Counted from the stretch's first letter, positions 1 through 11,219 are shown. The stretch is DNA of 64,000 nt from Gambelia wislizenii (GCA_030847615.1 JAUMIR010000005.1:208800645-208864644), one strand, 5' to 3'. The notes: generated by a model not told the origin, from the letters alone. Program-made: numbers and translations.

Positions 1-313
1 GATAACATATATGTATAAACTAACCCTGGCACATATCAATTACTATATTACATAAATTCTATAGATTATTTGCATTTTAAAGCAACTTGTATAGCAGCAG
101 TGGTAGCCTAGTCTTTACTTGGGGATATAGCTATTTATGGATCTCTTAGAAATATTAATAAGGAAGACTTTATTGTTACAAATGGGGAAAAAATTGTTTT
201 GGTTTGGTTCTTGGTTTTTTTTTAAAAAATAAGAATATTCCAAATTCAGAAATCCTGAATACATCCAATGGAAGGAAGTTGGCCTTTTTAAAAACCTGAA
301 TATTTGAGAGGTT
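1..313. other. Unannotated AT-rich flank
   Basis: This is the pre-insertion flank of the full-length LINE that follows. It is AT-rich with short T and A runs near 217-230. I see no splice-bounded frame, repeat or RNA gene. The single minus-strand frame here has no recognisable domain. Confidence 0.5.
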
Positions 314-324
314 AATACTGAAAA
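314..324. repeat. 11-bp target-site duplication, left copy
   Basis: AATACTGAAAA occurs here and again, identically, at 3931-3941, exactly bracketing the LINE. Duplications of this kind arise during target-primed reverse transcription, so the pair fixes both ends of the element. Confidence 0.85.
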
Positions 325-1025
325 CCTCTCCATTGACGCCCCCTTGTCGTGGGAGAGAGGCTTGCGTACGCTAATGATGTTTTGAGCTATGCTGGCAGTG
401 GCATAATAGCCACAGGTAGGTCTCCCATGCCAGACAGGTCAAAACCGAAGGGCAAAGAGCGTCAAAGGGCAGGATGGGCTCTCTAGCCTTGTGGCAACCG
501 TCCTAGGAGAAGGAAAACTCTAATCCCAAACCCGGGCAGATGGTGCTCATCCAACCCTTTAAGGTCAACCATCTAAGAGAAGAAAACTCTAATCAAACCT
601 ACGGCCCGCGGACCTCGTTGCCACGTCCATGCTTGCAAGGCCACGGCAGATGAACCTCTGGTTTAAAGGGTGAGGCCAGTTCTGTGCAAGCTGCGCTTCA
701 TCAGAAAAATCCATTGCACAGGCTCAAAGGACAAATCCAGTTCCAAAAAAGCCCTGTAGCGACAGGCGAGGGACGAAACGGCAGGTGTAAAGATGCACTG
801 GAAGCTGCAGCCCCAACCCTGCATGCAGGCGGTTCAGGACATTGGTCGCTCGAGGCTGACCCGGGAGATGACAGTCTTGTTCGGCAGCATCCTGAATGAC
901 CAAGCAGCCTTTTTTAAGGAGAGCACTGCTTGCTCCATATGGAGAGGGGCCTAGAAAAGGTGGCCTAACGAAAGCTCATCCCCAACTACCTGGTTGGCTA
1001 GCTGCGGCCAACGGGAATCTTCTGA

Positions 1026-1716
1026 TGCGGTCAAACCAAGGCAAAGAAACAAAGGCACACACCAGCCTCCAAAGGTGTAAATAAGCTGACACTCGCATGC
1101 TGGAACATCAGAACCAAGGAAGACTCTGAAGATAGTGGACGGCCTGAGCATCATTCTGCCCTAATAGCCTATGAATTATCACGGCTTAATATTGACATCG
1201 CTGCTCTTAGTGAAGTTCGCTTCCATGAGGAAGGTAGCCTTAAAGAACCTGGTGCCGGCTACACACTTTACTGGTCTGGCAAACCCAAAACTGAAAAACA
1301 TCTTTCAGGAGTAGGCTTTATGATTAAAAACTTCATTGCCTCCAAACTCGAAACCTTGCCAACAGGACACTCTGATCGCATTATTTCCTTATGCCTCCCA
1401 CATGTTGTTCTCTTTAGTATATATGCCCCAACTATGCAAGCCGACCCTGTAGAGAAAGACAAATTCTACACAGACCTACGCCAACTCATACAAACAGTCC
1501 CTGGAGAAGATAAAATTATTATCCTTGGTGACTTCAATGCCAGAGTAGGAAAGAACTCCGAAGCCTGGAAAGGTGTCTTAGGCAAGCATGGTGTTGGAAA
1601 TTGCAATGATAACGGATGCCTCCTGCTAGAGTTCTGTGCAGAACAACAGCTGACTATTACAAACACAATCTTTCAGCAGAAAGATAGCTTGAAGACAACC
1701 TGGATGCATCCCCTAG
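1026..1716 (+). pseudogene. APE-type endonuclease domain of the LINE (frame 1)
   Basis: Translation gives the exonuclease-endonuclease-phosphatase fold motifs in order: WNIRT near 1101, LSEVRF with the catalytic Glu near 1207, IYAPT near 1420 and GDFNARVG near 1528. In retrotransposons this domain nicks target DNA to prime reverse transcription. The frame opens after a TGA at 1023; the first in-frame ATG is only at 1320, inside the domain, so the original start is not identifiable. A frameshift around 1711-1722 moves the remaining motifs (LIDYVLV near 1735, TDHRLI near 1817) into the next frame, so this copy cannot make an intact enzyme. Confidence 0.8.
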
Positions 1717-1719
1717 ATG

Positions 1720-3901
1720 CAAACATTGGCACCTCATTGACTATGTTCTAGTCTGTCAGAGAGACATTCGTGATGTCCGTTATACCCGAGTGATGCCCAG
1801 TGCAGAATGCCAAACAGATCATCGCCTCATCAGATGTAAACTAAATCTTCATCTTAAGTTCAAACCTAAGAGGGGTGGCATCTTAAAGAAGAGACTCCAA
1901 GTCAACAATCTTCAACAAGCTACCATGAGAGACAACTTCCAGGCAAATCTACAAACGAAACTTGAAGACCATCCTACAGATCCTTCTCCTACAGTGCTTT
2001 GGCAACATATCAAAAACAGTATCCTCCAGTCTACAGAAGAATCCCTCGGGTTCTCTCACAAGAAAAATCAAGACTGGTTTGATGAAAACAGCCAAGAGAT
2101 CCAGGAGCTGTTGGCAAAGAAGAGAGCTGCTCACCAGGCATACCTCGCCCAGCCAACCTGCCATGTAAGGAAAGCAGCTTTCCGCCTCACGTGTAGTAAA
2201 CTACAACAAAAACTCCTAGACATGCAGAACAAGTGGTGGATCAATATAGCAGAAAAGACACAACGCTGTGCAGATCTGGGTGATCATAAAGAATTTTATA
2301 TAGCTCATAAAGCAGTGTTTGGACCTACTTATCAGTTCCAAAGCTCCTTATACATTACAGATGGTCAAACATTAATTACTGATAAAGCCTCCATCCTGAA
2401 TCGTTGGGCTGAATATTTTCAAAGTCTCTTTAGCGCCAACCGAGTAGTCCAAGGCTCAGCTATCCAACGTATGATACAAAAACCAATGAAAAATGAATTG
2501 GACATAGCTCCCACTTTGGAAGAGACCCTTAAGGCCATACAGCAGATGAAAAACGGCAAGGCAGCTGGGATTGATGGAATCCCACCTGAAGTTTGGAAAC
2601 ACGGAGGTCATTAACTCCACGAAAAATTCCACGAATTCCTTGTGAATTGCTGGGAAAAAGTGGAACTGCCATCAGACCTCCGAGATGCAGTCATCATCAC
2701 CCTGTACAAGAAAAAAGGAGCAAAATCCGTCTGCTCAAACTATCGAGGCATAACACTGCTCTCTATTGCTGGAAAAATCCTTGCAAGGATACTCCTGAAC
2801 AGATTAGTTCCTGCTATTGCAGAAGAACTTCTCCCTGAAAGCCAATGTGGCTTCAGAGCCAATAGGAGTACTACAGATATGGTATTTGCCCTTAGACAAC
2901 TGCAAGGAAAATGTAGGGAGCAGAACAAGGGTTTCTATGTAACATTTGTCGACCTCACCAAAGCCTTCGACACTGTAAGTAGAAAAGGCCTAACGTCCTG
3001 CTTTGCAACAGCTGCAGAGCTGTTTGGGCTAGAAGTCAAACTGAAGAAAACAGAAGTTCTTTACCAGCCTGCACCACAGGACGAACACCACCATCCCCAC
3101 ATTGCCATCAGCAAATCTGTGCTCAAGTCCGTTCAGCAGTTCACCTCCCTGGGAAGCATCATTCCCTCAGATGCCAAGATTGACAAAGAGATCGATCACA
3201 GATTAGCAAAGGCATATAGTGAATTTGGAAGACTTCACAAAAGAGTCTGGAGCAATAAACACCTGAGGCAAAGCACAAAAATCAGTGTGTATAGAGCCAT
3301 CGTACTGTCTATCCTCCTTTATGGATCTGAAACATGGGTCACCTATCGCCACCACCTACGACTCCTCGAGCGCTTTCATCAGCGCTGTATATGCACAATC
3401 CTAAATATACACTGGACTGACTATTTGATGAATGTTGCTGTCCTTGAGCAAGCAGGGATCACCAGCATTGAGGCCATGATATTGAGAACACAGCTGCGCT
3501 GGGCAGGGCACGTTTCTAGGATGGAGGACCATCGCCTCCCAAAAATACTACTCTACGGTGAACTCGCCACGGGTCAGCGTAAGAGGGGTGCTCCAAAAAA
3601 GCGATACAAAGACTCCCTGAAACAACATCTCAGGCTCGGCCAAATTGATCACCAACAGTGGTCTGCCCTGGCCTCACATCGGGAGGCATGGAGACGCACT
3701 ATCCACAACACTGCAGCCTTATTTGATAACTCACGATGAACAAGTCTTGAAGAGAAATGACAATGCAGAAAGAATCACAACCCAAAAACATCACCCAAGG
3801 AGACTTTCTGCTGTGCTTTTTGCAACCGGACTTGTTTATCTCGGATTGGCCTTTTTAGTCATCAGCGCGCTTGCAGGAAGTGCGGGATGAGTCCTTCCTG
3901 A
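1720..3901 (+). pseudogene. LINE endonuclease end, reverse transcriptase and zinc finger (frame 2)
   Basis: This frame starts with the last endonuclease motifs (DYVLV, then S-x3-TDH with the catalytic His). It continues into a reverse transcriptase: KNGKAAGIDGIPPE near 2551, NYRGITLLS, GFRANRSTTDMVFALRQLQ near 2851 and motif A, FVDLTKAFDTV, near 2947. Just after AFDTVSRKGL, near 2991, it jumps to a segment (SCFATAAELFGLEV) that in related LINEs lies downstream of the F/YxDD box. Motif B and the catalytic motif C are therefore missing. TAA at 2612-2614 also interrupts it. The C-terminal part has the LRWAGHVSRM block near 3496. Beyond two further stops (3737, 3758) a C-x2-C-x12-H-x3-C finger is readable at 3812-3874. 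Confidence 0.8.
3806..3889 (+). other. C-terminal zinc-finger coding segment of the LINE
   Basis: In the RT frame, past two stops, the translation is FCCAFCNRTC followed by LSRIGLFSHQRAC. The spacing is C-x2-C-x12-H-x3-C. The same finger is readable in the two truncated copies at 25.4 kb (minus) and 45.3 kb (plus). It therefore belonged to the family protein and probably bound nucleic acid. Confidence 0.75.
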
Positions 3902-3930
3902 ATCTTCGTTTGTAAAGAAAAGCCAGAGAG

Positions 3931-3941
3931 AATACTGAAAA
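3931..3941. repeat. 11-bp target-site duplication, right copy
   Basis: Identical to 314-324. It follows directly on the AGAG 3' end of the LINE. Confidence 0.85.
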
Positions 3942-4879
3942 AATAGTCCACCCAGTCAAGAGGCTTTGAACATTTTGCTGTTTTAATTCTGGCTTTGAAT
4001 CCACGTGTATGCAATCAAGTTTGTGCAAATGAATAGGTTCCAGCTTTCTTTTTCCTGACAGGCAACTCATCCTTAACAGCTACATAGCAGGCAAATACAA
4101 CATGGTCCTCATTCATACTATGGCAGCTATTGTGTTCGGCCCGTACAAATGACACAGATTTCCATCTGATTCATTTTTGACAAGAACCTTCCAAAATTCA
4201 CAAATGGTCTTCATCAATTCTATGGAAAGAATTTCCTATTTTTATTTTTATTTTTAAATAACTGCAGTAGTAAGTGAAACTGACCGATTCAATCAACCCT
4301 ATTTTTATGTGTGTGGGGGGGATACCATCAATTCAATCCAGTAAAGATTTGTCAGGGTGGTGATAAAATTAAAAGCAGTATCTCAAGACATTGTTGGACT
4401 CAAAGTTATATCTCACTCAAAAATCCAATCCTAGGCATATTTACTTGGGGCTTATTCCCTAGTATGTGTGGTTAAGATTGTAGCTCAGCATCATAATTCT
4501 TTACATATTCCTCCAGAATAATAGACTACTTCCAGCTAAATGACATATTACTTTCAGACTACTTTCAAGTAAATGTACAGCCTACATTAGTTCCCCATTA
4601 TGAAGAGTCTTCTCTCTTATGACTTGAACTACGTAGCTTCCAGTGAACACTTTTCAAACTTCATTTTTCTATCTAGAAATGTAAATGCAGATTCCAAGGT
4701 ATCTCACTGAGAAGAGGAGTTCTGAAAGAAATGGTGCACAATATTTCTATGAAAGAGTTCCTCCATTATACATATCCATGCATGCACATATATGCTCATG
4801 GGGGCATACATACTTTTTAAAGGAGAATTGAGGAATGTGATAACATTTTACCTGCAAATGTGCAATTTGGTAAATAGAC
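3942..4879. other. No recognisable feature
   Basis: AT-rich unique-looking sequence with a short G run near 4314-4321. I find no gene, TIR pair or recognised repeat. Confidence 0.4.
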
Positions 4880-5320
4880 TATAGAATCATAAAATGATAT
4901 AGAGTTGGAAGAGACCACAAGGGCCATCCAGTCCAATCCCCTGCCATGCAGGAATACACAAAGTATTCCCAACCGATGGACATCCAGCCTCTGTTTAAAA
5001 ACCTCCAAGGAAGGAGACTCCACCACACTTCAAGGCAGTGTATTCCACTGTCAGATAGCTCTTACCATCAGGAAGTTTTTCCTAATGTTTATGTGGAATC
5101 TCTTTTCCTGTAGTTTCAGACCATTGCTCCATGTCTTAGTCTCTGGAGTAGCAGAAAACAAGCTTGCTTCCTCTTCAATATGACATTGTTTCAAGTATTT
5201 AAACATGGCTATCACATCACCTCTTAACCTTCTCTTCTTCATGTTAAACATACCCAGCAACCTAAACCACTACTCACAGGGCATAGCTTCCAGACCTTTG
5301 TCATGTTTGCTCTTATATAT
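4880..5320 (-). mobile_element. CR1 LINE, degraded 3' fragment
   Basis: The left edge carries the CR1 terminal signature (reverse complement of ATTCTATGATTCTAT, decayed). Next comes the conserved block TTGGAAGAGACCAC, then a minus-strand RT C-terminal translation with blocks [12 protein letters not shown], MFKYLKQCH, SLFSATPET and [12 protein letters not shown]. It is 5'-truncated near 5320. It has more substitutions than the copies at 11.2 and 45.5 kb, so it is probably the oldest of the four. Confidence 0.85.
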
Positions 5321-6850
5321 AGCCATTATTCATTGACAAGAATATGTATCTACATTTTCTAGCTACATTATATGTAATGTTTGTATATATATTCTAGTTA
5401 TGTTTAGTTTGTGGTTTATATGTGCTGCATTGCTTCTAAAAAAAAGTTAAAGTTCACTTAAAAAAACTTTGTGCATTATTTTACATGATGTTAGGAAGCA
5501 AAAAAGTTGCCACAGCTTATCTGGTTTTAGCCAGTGTGAAGATCCCTGTCACCAACAACTGATTCATGACAAGAATATGTCACATCACTTTTGACATAAT
5601 TCAGTTTTTTCATAGTTGCACCCATTTGTACCAATCTATATGTTTTCTTTTTCTCCTTTAAAGACTCTGAGTGACTACACAGATGCACAGACTATTTATA
5701 TTTATGATAGCTACAGGGCTGGCAAAAGCATAGTTAAGCAAGCGATGTATTATATAACCTGCAGCAGCATTATGGTTGGCATCTAGTAATTTATTCATAT
5801 CTGACTGTCAAGAGCCTGCTGGTTTCCTGTTTATATGTGCATATAAATTCTTAATAGTGGGCCTTGTAAAAATAAATATTTTAATATAACTAGTCCCCCC
5901 CCCTCCTTAAATGCGAGTATTTTGGTTGCATTTTAATGTTAAAATACCAGAGTGATTTAAGCCACATATGAACACAAGATACAAATTGATGTATATTCTA
6001 TATACCCTGTGCTCTAAAAGCCATCTTTGTTGCCTAACACATCAAATTTTATATTTCTGTCTGCCTGCAGATAAAGGACTTTTGTGGGATCTATCTCTCT
6101 AAGGCTTGTTCCATTTCACTATAGTATAAAAAGGTAGCCTTCTTTATTTCTGAGCAAAGGCCATTTTGACATTTAGTAATCATGAATATGCCCAAGCATA
6201 ATGGGATGTCAAAATGAGGAAAAATGCATTTATAGCTCCTGATACATATGCCTGAGTTACACTATGCAGGAAAGAGTTGCCCTATCAGTTTTGTTGAAAA
6301 TACCTAACTTATTCCTCAGCCTAATTAGGTGAGATGAATCATTTATCATCATTGATTGTATCAACAGTGCTTGCGAAATGATGGAATACTAGGACAAAAA
6401 CAGCTTGGGGATCATGCATCATCATCACGCTATTTTGATTGAACATTTACAAAAAACCAAATTGAAGAACAGCGGCAATTAACTTTGTACTTCTATATTT
6501 TGTTTTGTTTTTGTACAAGGTCACGGTTCTTTATTTTAAAAAATCCTTAACATGTATGTTCCCTTGTAAATCACTTTTATGAATCAATGGCTTAAAAAAT
6601 GTAAGAGGTGAACTCTTGTCTACTATCTAAGCATTTCACAATAAGAGCCAATATTTTGAAAATGACTAAAGTAGTTAAAGGAAAATACTTTTGAAGTCAC
6701 ACAATACATAATTCAGGACAAGGTTGCCATGACAGAACTTGAGAATCTGTCATGAGATATCTTGTGTGGGAAAAGCCATTGATAATGGAGACATTACTAA
6801 TGGAATTTTATTACAAGCCTATCTTTGTGGGGGCTCAACCATACTATTTT
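5321..6850. other. No recognisable feature
   Basis: About 1.5 kb of AT-rich DNA with a C run at 5895-5903. I see no splice-bounded frame, RNA gene or repeat I can name. Confidence 0.4.
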
Positions 6851-6869
6851 ACAATTGGTTGTCAACTGA

Positions 6870-6905
6870 TTATTCATTTATTTAATATTTATTTATTTAT
6901 TTATA
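6870..6905. repeat. (TTTA)n low-complexity tract
   Basis: An imperfect ATTT/TTTA run. In reverse complement this resembles the A/T-rich tail typical of retrotransposon 3' ends, but no element body adjoins it clearly. Confidence 0.6.
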
Positions 6906-6949
6906 TCCATTTTTTTTTCCAATCAAATGATCCACCTGGCAGCTGACAA

Positions 6950-7470
6950 CTAGGGATGTGCTCAGTGGCAGCACTAAGGGGCTGCAGAGAGGCTGAACCT
7001 GTCATGCCTTGCCTCTCAGAGAACAGTGAAGATGAATTTGAGCTAGAGATACAGGGTCAGAGTGACCAGCAGGCTGAGGAACAAATTGTTCAACTGACAC
7101 AAGAGCTGAGGAGCAGAGCACCCACCAGGATCACTCCTCTGAGCAACAGGATATTCCACAGCCACAAACATCAGAGGAACAAAATACAAACATACATAGT
7201 TCCATGCATCACCACCAAGAAAAGGAAAGGTGTAGGAGATCAGGGAGAATAAATAGGAAGAAGGAAGCAATCAGGCGACACCTGAGAGATGCTGCTGGCT
7301 CATAAATTAGGCAGCACCTCCTCCGGAACAGCATGGCTAACAACCAGCCTGCTTGGGTGTAAGCCATGCTAGACTCCAACTCTTGACTGACTACTCATGA
7401 TCTTGAACCTTGGGCTGGAAATCCTACTGGTAGTCTATAGATTTAAGTTGATTCACCTAGATGTAGACTT
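6950..7470 (+). repeat. Possible degraded retroelement segment
   Basis: The segment carries a 98-codon frame (6956-7252) with an acidic start (SENSEDEFELEIQ) and a Gln-rich middle. It is followed by GC-richer sequence with a TATA-like CATAAATT near 7301. This composition differs from the flanks and suggests a decayed retroelement. I recognise no protein family and cannot place its ends. Confidence 0.25.
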
Positions 7471-7639
7471 ATTAGTGAGGAAGAGATTCAATGCATCTTC
7501 TCTTGTTAAGATTAACCAATAGGGTTCAGGCCAATGGTATCTTATATCCTACATAGTATTAAAGAAAAATTTTATTCACAATTAGTAAAGCCACTTTTCA
7601 ACATGTTTTTTAAAAACACCTATCTCTGGTTTCAGGAAA

Positions 7640-7955
7640 CCTTGATGAAGGGAATCCTAGATGAGTGAGAATCTTTGTAGTTCTATGTAGAAAATACATT
7701 TTCTGTGCAGAATTTTTTTTTCTGTGTGGGAAAATTGTTTTCTGCATAGAAATGTTGTTTTCTGTATAGGAAATCTATTTACTTTCTACACACACACACA
7801 CAAAATGTCATCTGCTGTGTAAAAAACAACATGCATCGGGGGAGGGGGGAGGAATGGACCCTGAACTGCAAATAGTCTTTGAAAACTGCACAGTGATTTT
7901 GACAACTCTCTTATAGTAAGGATAAAAATGGTAAAATTAGTCATGCTTGCTTTCA
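7640..7955 (+). repeat. Family G element with TTTTCTGYRCAGAAAA repeats, copy 1
   Basis: The end blocks CCTTGATGAA...AATCCT...GAGAATCTT (left) and GAACTGCAAATAGTCTTTG (right) are shared with copies at 34.4 kb (plus) and 52.6 kb (minus). Between them are several variants of the near-palindrome TTTTCTGTGCAGAA. A (CA)n stretch lies at 7791-7802. No coding capacity is seen. Confidence 0.6.
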
Positions 7956-8126
7956 AAAATGAAATTTATGAAGATTTACATCCCTAGCACTGAGTATATA
8001 CCCATCACGGCACTACCTTTCTATGGGATTGTGTGTTCTTGTGAGGTAAGGGACAGTGCTGACATTAGCAGTGCTACTGGTAGGGTTTCCCATTTTAGAC
8101 AGGCTTTTGCTGAGGAGCCAAACCAA

Positions 8127-8409
8127 GGACTTTATCAGATATGTGAAAAAAGAAGGATGCGACAATAACAGAAACGGGCGACATTATCAGATGACGTCAT
8201 CCTTCAGACGTTCTGGGGGTATAGTGCGGGCATGAATAAGATGTCCCTTTTTATTGATGGCTTAGCTCATCCGCACCAGCGTCACACCCCAGGAATGGCT
8301 GAGGACACGGGCATCTGATAATGTCTTCCCTTCTCTTATCATTGTGTCCTTCTGATGTAATTTGGGACACAGGTTTTTTTGTCACATTTCCCCACATCTG
8401 ATAAAGTCC
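8127..8409. mobile_element. Family A miniature TIR element, copy 1 (283 bp)
   Basis: It begins GGACTTTATCAGATATGTG and ends with the inverted counterpart (CACATCTGATAAAGTCC). Flanking triplets are CAA (left) and TAA (right), a one-mismatch 3-bp duplication. Internally a second inverted pair (ACATTATCAGATG and CATCTGATAATGTC) repeats the terminal theme. It is non-autonomous. Confidence 0.8.
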
Positions 8410-8526
8410 TAAATGTACCAAAACAGCTACTGGGCTGCAGCAGTAGCGTGGGGCGGGGGAGAGAGAATGTCACTGAGAGAGGATCACACAGAGACAACAG
8501 AAGTTGCACCATAGCAAACACTTGTT

Positions 8527-8850
8527 AGTACTCAAAGACATAGCTGTGTTAGTCTGGAATAGCAGTAAGCAAGGAGATCTTGAGACTAACCGAAAGAAAT
8601 AAGTTGTAGCATAAGCCTGGACTGCTTCGTCAGATGCATGGACACTTAGGGTTTTCATAAATTGAAGCTGATTTTGAAGACAGTAAAGAACAATAAATTG
8701 TTGAAGCTGATTTTGATGGCAGTAAAGAACAATAAATTGAGTATATAAACTAGAAAATAAAACCTTCTTGCAATTCAAAAACCCAAAGGCATGTTTAATG
8801 CCAATCTTGTCTGTACAAAAACAAAGTGCCATAGTACTTTAGGAGGACAC
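8527..8850 (-). mobile_element. Penelope-like element 3' part with hammerhead-like core
   Basis: Read on the minus strand, it ends with a GTTAGTCTCAAG...TTAGTCTGGAATAGC... block seen again at 19.8 kb. Upstream of that is CATCTGACGAAGC...GGCTTATGC. CTGANGA followed by a short stem is the conserved core of the hammerhead ribozymes known in Penelope-like elements. Here stem II is shortened and the second core strand (GAAA) is not intact. A 39-bp unit is tandemly duplicated at 8662-8739. A 120-codon minus frame across it has no recognised domain. Confidence 0.55.
8662..8739. repeat. 39-bp tandem duplication
   Basis: Two near-identical 39-bp units beginning TTGAAGCTGATTTTGA at 8662 and 8701, inside the Penelope-like segment. 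Confidence 0.9.
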
Positions 8851-9280
8851 ATCACACTTCCACACCACAGTATGTTTCTCTCTGAAGAGAGCTCCCTGTA
8901 ATGGCAGCTCTTGAAAGGTTAATGGCATTCCTTGCTCTACTAATCTATCCTTTGAACTACTGATTAGCATTGAAATTGACTTGGAGGGACTTGTGGTTGA
9001 AATGCCATTAATCTAGCCTTTGCAGTCTAAAACTCATGTTGCCAGGTGATGACATATTGTTTATGTTTTCTTTTTTTTTTCTCATTGTTTTCTTTTATAG
9101 CATAACATCTGAAACTGAGAGTGTTGGTCCTCAAAGAATTCATTTGATTTGCAACTTAGAGTTTTAGCAATTTGTCCATCACCCCATCAGAAAGGTAAGG
9201 GGAATAGTTTATCTAAGAAGAGTCAAAGACTTAAACTCTCTTTTATGATGGTAAATAATGATAAGATTATAAGTTGATAT
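8851..9280. other. No recognisable feature
   Basis: AT-rich sequence with a T run at 9068-9080. No gene or repeat recognised. Confidence 0.4.
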
Positions 9281-10235
9281 AGTTGTCCCTCCATATTTGC
9301 AGCTTTGAATTTCATGGTTCCGTCTATTTGTGGGAATCTGCCGAGGGGTTGTTCATCCTTCAGTTCCCTCCTCACAGGAACATGTTTGGGGGGGGGGCAA
9401 ACCAGAGGAAAGCCCTGCATTCACTGCTGAGCTGCAAAGCCTCCAAGTGCTTAGTGGCAGGGGCATGGTGGTGGTGGTGGCAGCCCCAGAGATAAGGTGG
9501 CGTTCCAATTGGGGGGGGGGAGGCCAAGCCTGAAGAATGCCATGGGTTTGGCAGCTTTGACCTGAATGGCATTCCTTGGGTTTGCCTTTCCCACCCCCAA
9601 CTGCATTGAACCTTGGTTTGCAGGCAGCACCTGAGTTTGCTGGGCATTTGTTCTCTGTAGAGGGATGGAAATTGGAAGGACAAGCAAACCTTGCTGGCTG
9701 CAAAGCCTCATGGGGCTTGTTTGTCCTTTGAGTTTCTACCCCTCCACAGAGAACCATCAATTCGGGGGCACTGGTGGCTTCCCTGGGCTTTGGGTTCCCC
9801 CCAAATCCCTGGGGTGGTGAAAATAAGCCATTTAAACAGCAGGAAGCTGCCGCTGATGCCCGAAAAGCCGGTGAGAAACCAGGGAAAGGGGGGTGAACAG
9901 AATCCATTTTAAAAGTGGCCTTTCGGGCAGTGGCAGCTTCCTGCTGCTTTAGTGGCTCCTTCCCCCCACCAGGGATGTGGGGGGAATCTAAAGCCTAGGG
10001 AAGCTGCCGGTTCCTGCAGCCCAAATGCTGGTGAGAAACCAAGGAGGGGGGTGAACCAAATGAATTTAAAAAGTGGCTTTTGGGGCAGTGGTGGTTTGCT
10101 GGTGTTCCCCCCACTCCCAGGGAAGGAAGGCCAAGCAAACCCTGGGGGAAAGTGAGAGAGTTTATTCATGTGTGTTTTTTTCAAATTTGCAAGGGTCATT
10201 GGCCCCTAACCTCTACGAATTTGAAGGGAGGACTG
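9281..10235. mobile_element. GC-rich Tigger/pogo-like non-autonomous element
   Basis: The left end AGTTGTCCCTCCATATTTGC and the reverse complement of the right end (AGTCCTCCCTTCAAATTCG) form degraded TIRs. They resemble the CAGTTGGCCCTCC-type ends of pogo/Tigger miniatures. A clean TA duplication is not visible. The interior is strongly GC-rich, with G runs at 9389-9397 and 9511-9520, a (TGG)n stretch at 9466-9480, and a roughly 160-bp tandem repeat (GTGAGAAACC at 9871 and 10031). Frames up to 184 codons overlap it in several phases and reflect composition, not genes. Confidence 0.45.
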
Positions 10236-11016
10236 TGTATTCCAAAGCCTGGCAGTATTTTCCAATGATGCTTTTAAAGTGCAGTTTACTATGGTTATCC
10301 CAGTGCAAAATTATTGAGAAGAATATTATCCTGTAATAAGTAACAAGTAAATTAGGCTAGCATAGCAAGTAACTATACTATCCCTTCCATCTAGGAACAA
10401 GTGCTAGAAGTAAGATTCACAACTAGTTATGTACCATCAATAAAATCTCTAAAAATCTCTAAAAATGATCCTTAGATTAACTTCTCAAGAAAGTTAAAAA
10501 TTAGTTCAAAAGTTCATGACAATGAAATGCCTTCTACTTTGTAAGTTTCAATCTCTATTGATTTTTGGTTTGGATAAGGCACTCCAAACTTGCTCAGGAC
10601 TAAATAAACTGAAACTCAAGCATGCAGTAGTACAAAGGGATCATTTTAGACCCTGGATTTAATGCATTCCCCTCTGGACAGCCATGTTAGCTGTGTGAAT
10701 TGTATAATGAGCACTCTTCTCCATCCATACAACCATTCTGTATCTTACAACTGTAACACTGAACAAATTGTTTGCCAGCCAAGGTAGGTGGATGAAAAAC
10801 TTTGGACATGTGCAGCTTCACATTTTGAATTTTCTTATGTCATAGTACTATTATGGCTACAGGGATGGAGTTTGCATTGCAGTAGAAAATGTTCCAGAAA
10901 AATAAAGTTGGGTGCATGTGATCCACTTCTGCTCTAGATGGTGTCCACCATTGCCTCATCTGAAACACAACTTTATCTTAAAGAAAAACAGTAACCAAAA
11001 TCATGTTTCTATCACC
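10236..11016. other. No recognisable feature
   Basis: AT-rich unique-looking sequence. Nothing I can name. Confidence 0.4.
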
Positions 11017-11048
11017 TAGTTAAGTATACTGTTTAGTATGCTTAACTA
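11017..11048. repeat. 14-bp-stem AT-rich hairpin
   Basis: TAGTTAAGTATACT, a 4-base loop, then its inverted copy with one mismatch. Similar CTTAACTAAGTATACT palindromes recur at 12715-12765, next to family D. Confidence 0.7.
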
Positions 11049-11219
11049 AGTAACCTCTCCTGGTCTGATTCTCCCAATTAATCTGACAGAAATTGTGGGA
11101 ATAATTGTGATTAAGAGCATGTGTTTGTGCCTTCAAGTGCCTGCTGACCCTGAATTTCATGGGGTTTTCTTAGGCAAGGAATACTCAGAGTTGGTTTTGC
11201 CAGTTCCTTCCTCTGAAGT

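Larger units (their letters stand above)
325..3930 (+). mobile_element. Near full-length APE-type non-LTR retrotransposon (RTE/Vingi-like)
   Basis: The element runs 3606 bp between perfect 11-bp duplications. A GC-richer 5' leader (about 325-1025) is followed by an apurinic-type endonuclease, a reverse transcriptase, a C-terminal zinc finger and a 3' end in a short AG repeat. It lacks the restriction-like endonuclease of R2/R4 and has no RNase H that I can see. The clade is uncertain: domain order fits the RTE or Vingi neighbourhood. It is dead: one frameshift near 1715, in-frame stops at 2612, 3737 and 3758, and an internal deletion near 2991 that removes the RT catalytic box. The stops at 3737 and 3758 both look like CGA to TGA changes, as expected from CpG decay. 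Two 3' fragments of the family lie at 25.3 and 44.9 kb. Confidence 0.85.

Noticed and set aside
684..1084. Two short frames upstream of the LINE endonuclease as an ORF1
   Set aside because: They overlap in different frames, have no coiled coil, RRM or zinc knuckle, and look like 5' leader.
9353..9907. 184-codon minus frame with Pro/His-rich segments
   Set aside because: It lies in the GC-rich Tigger-like element; several frames are open at once, as expected from composition.
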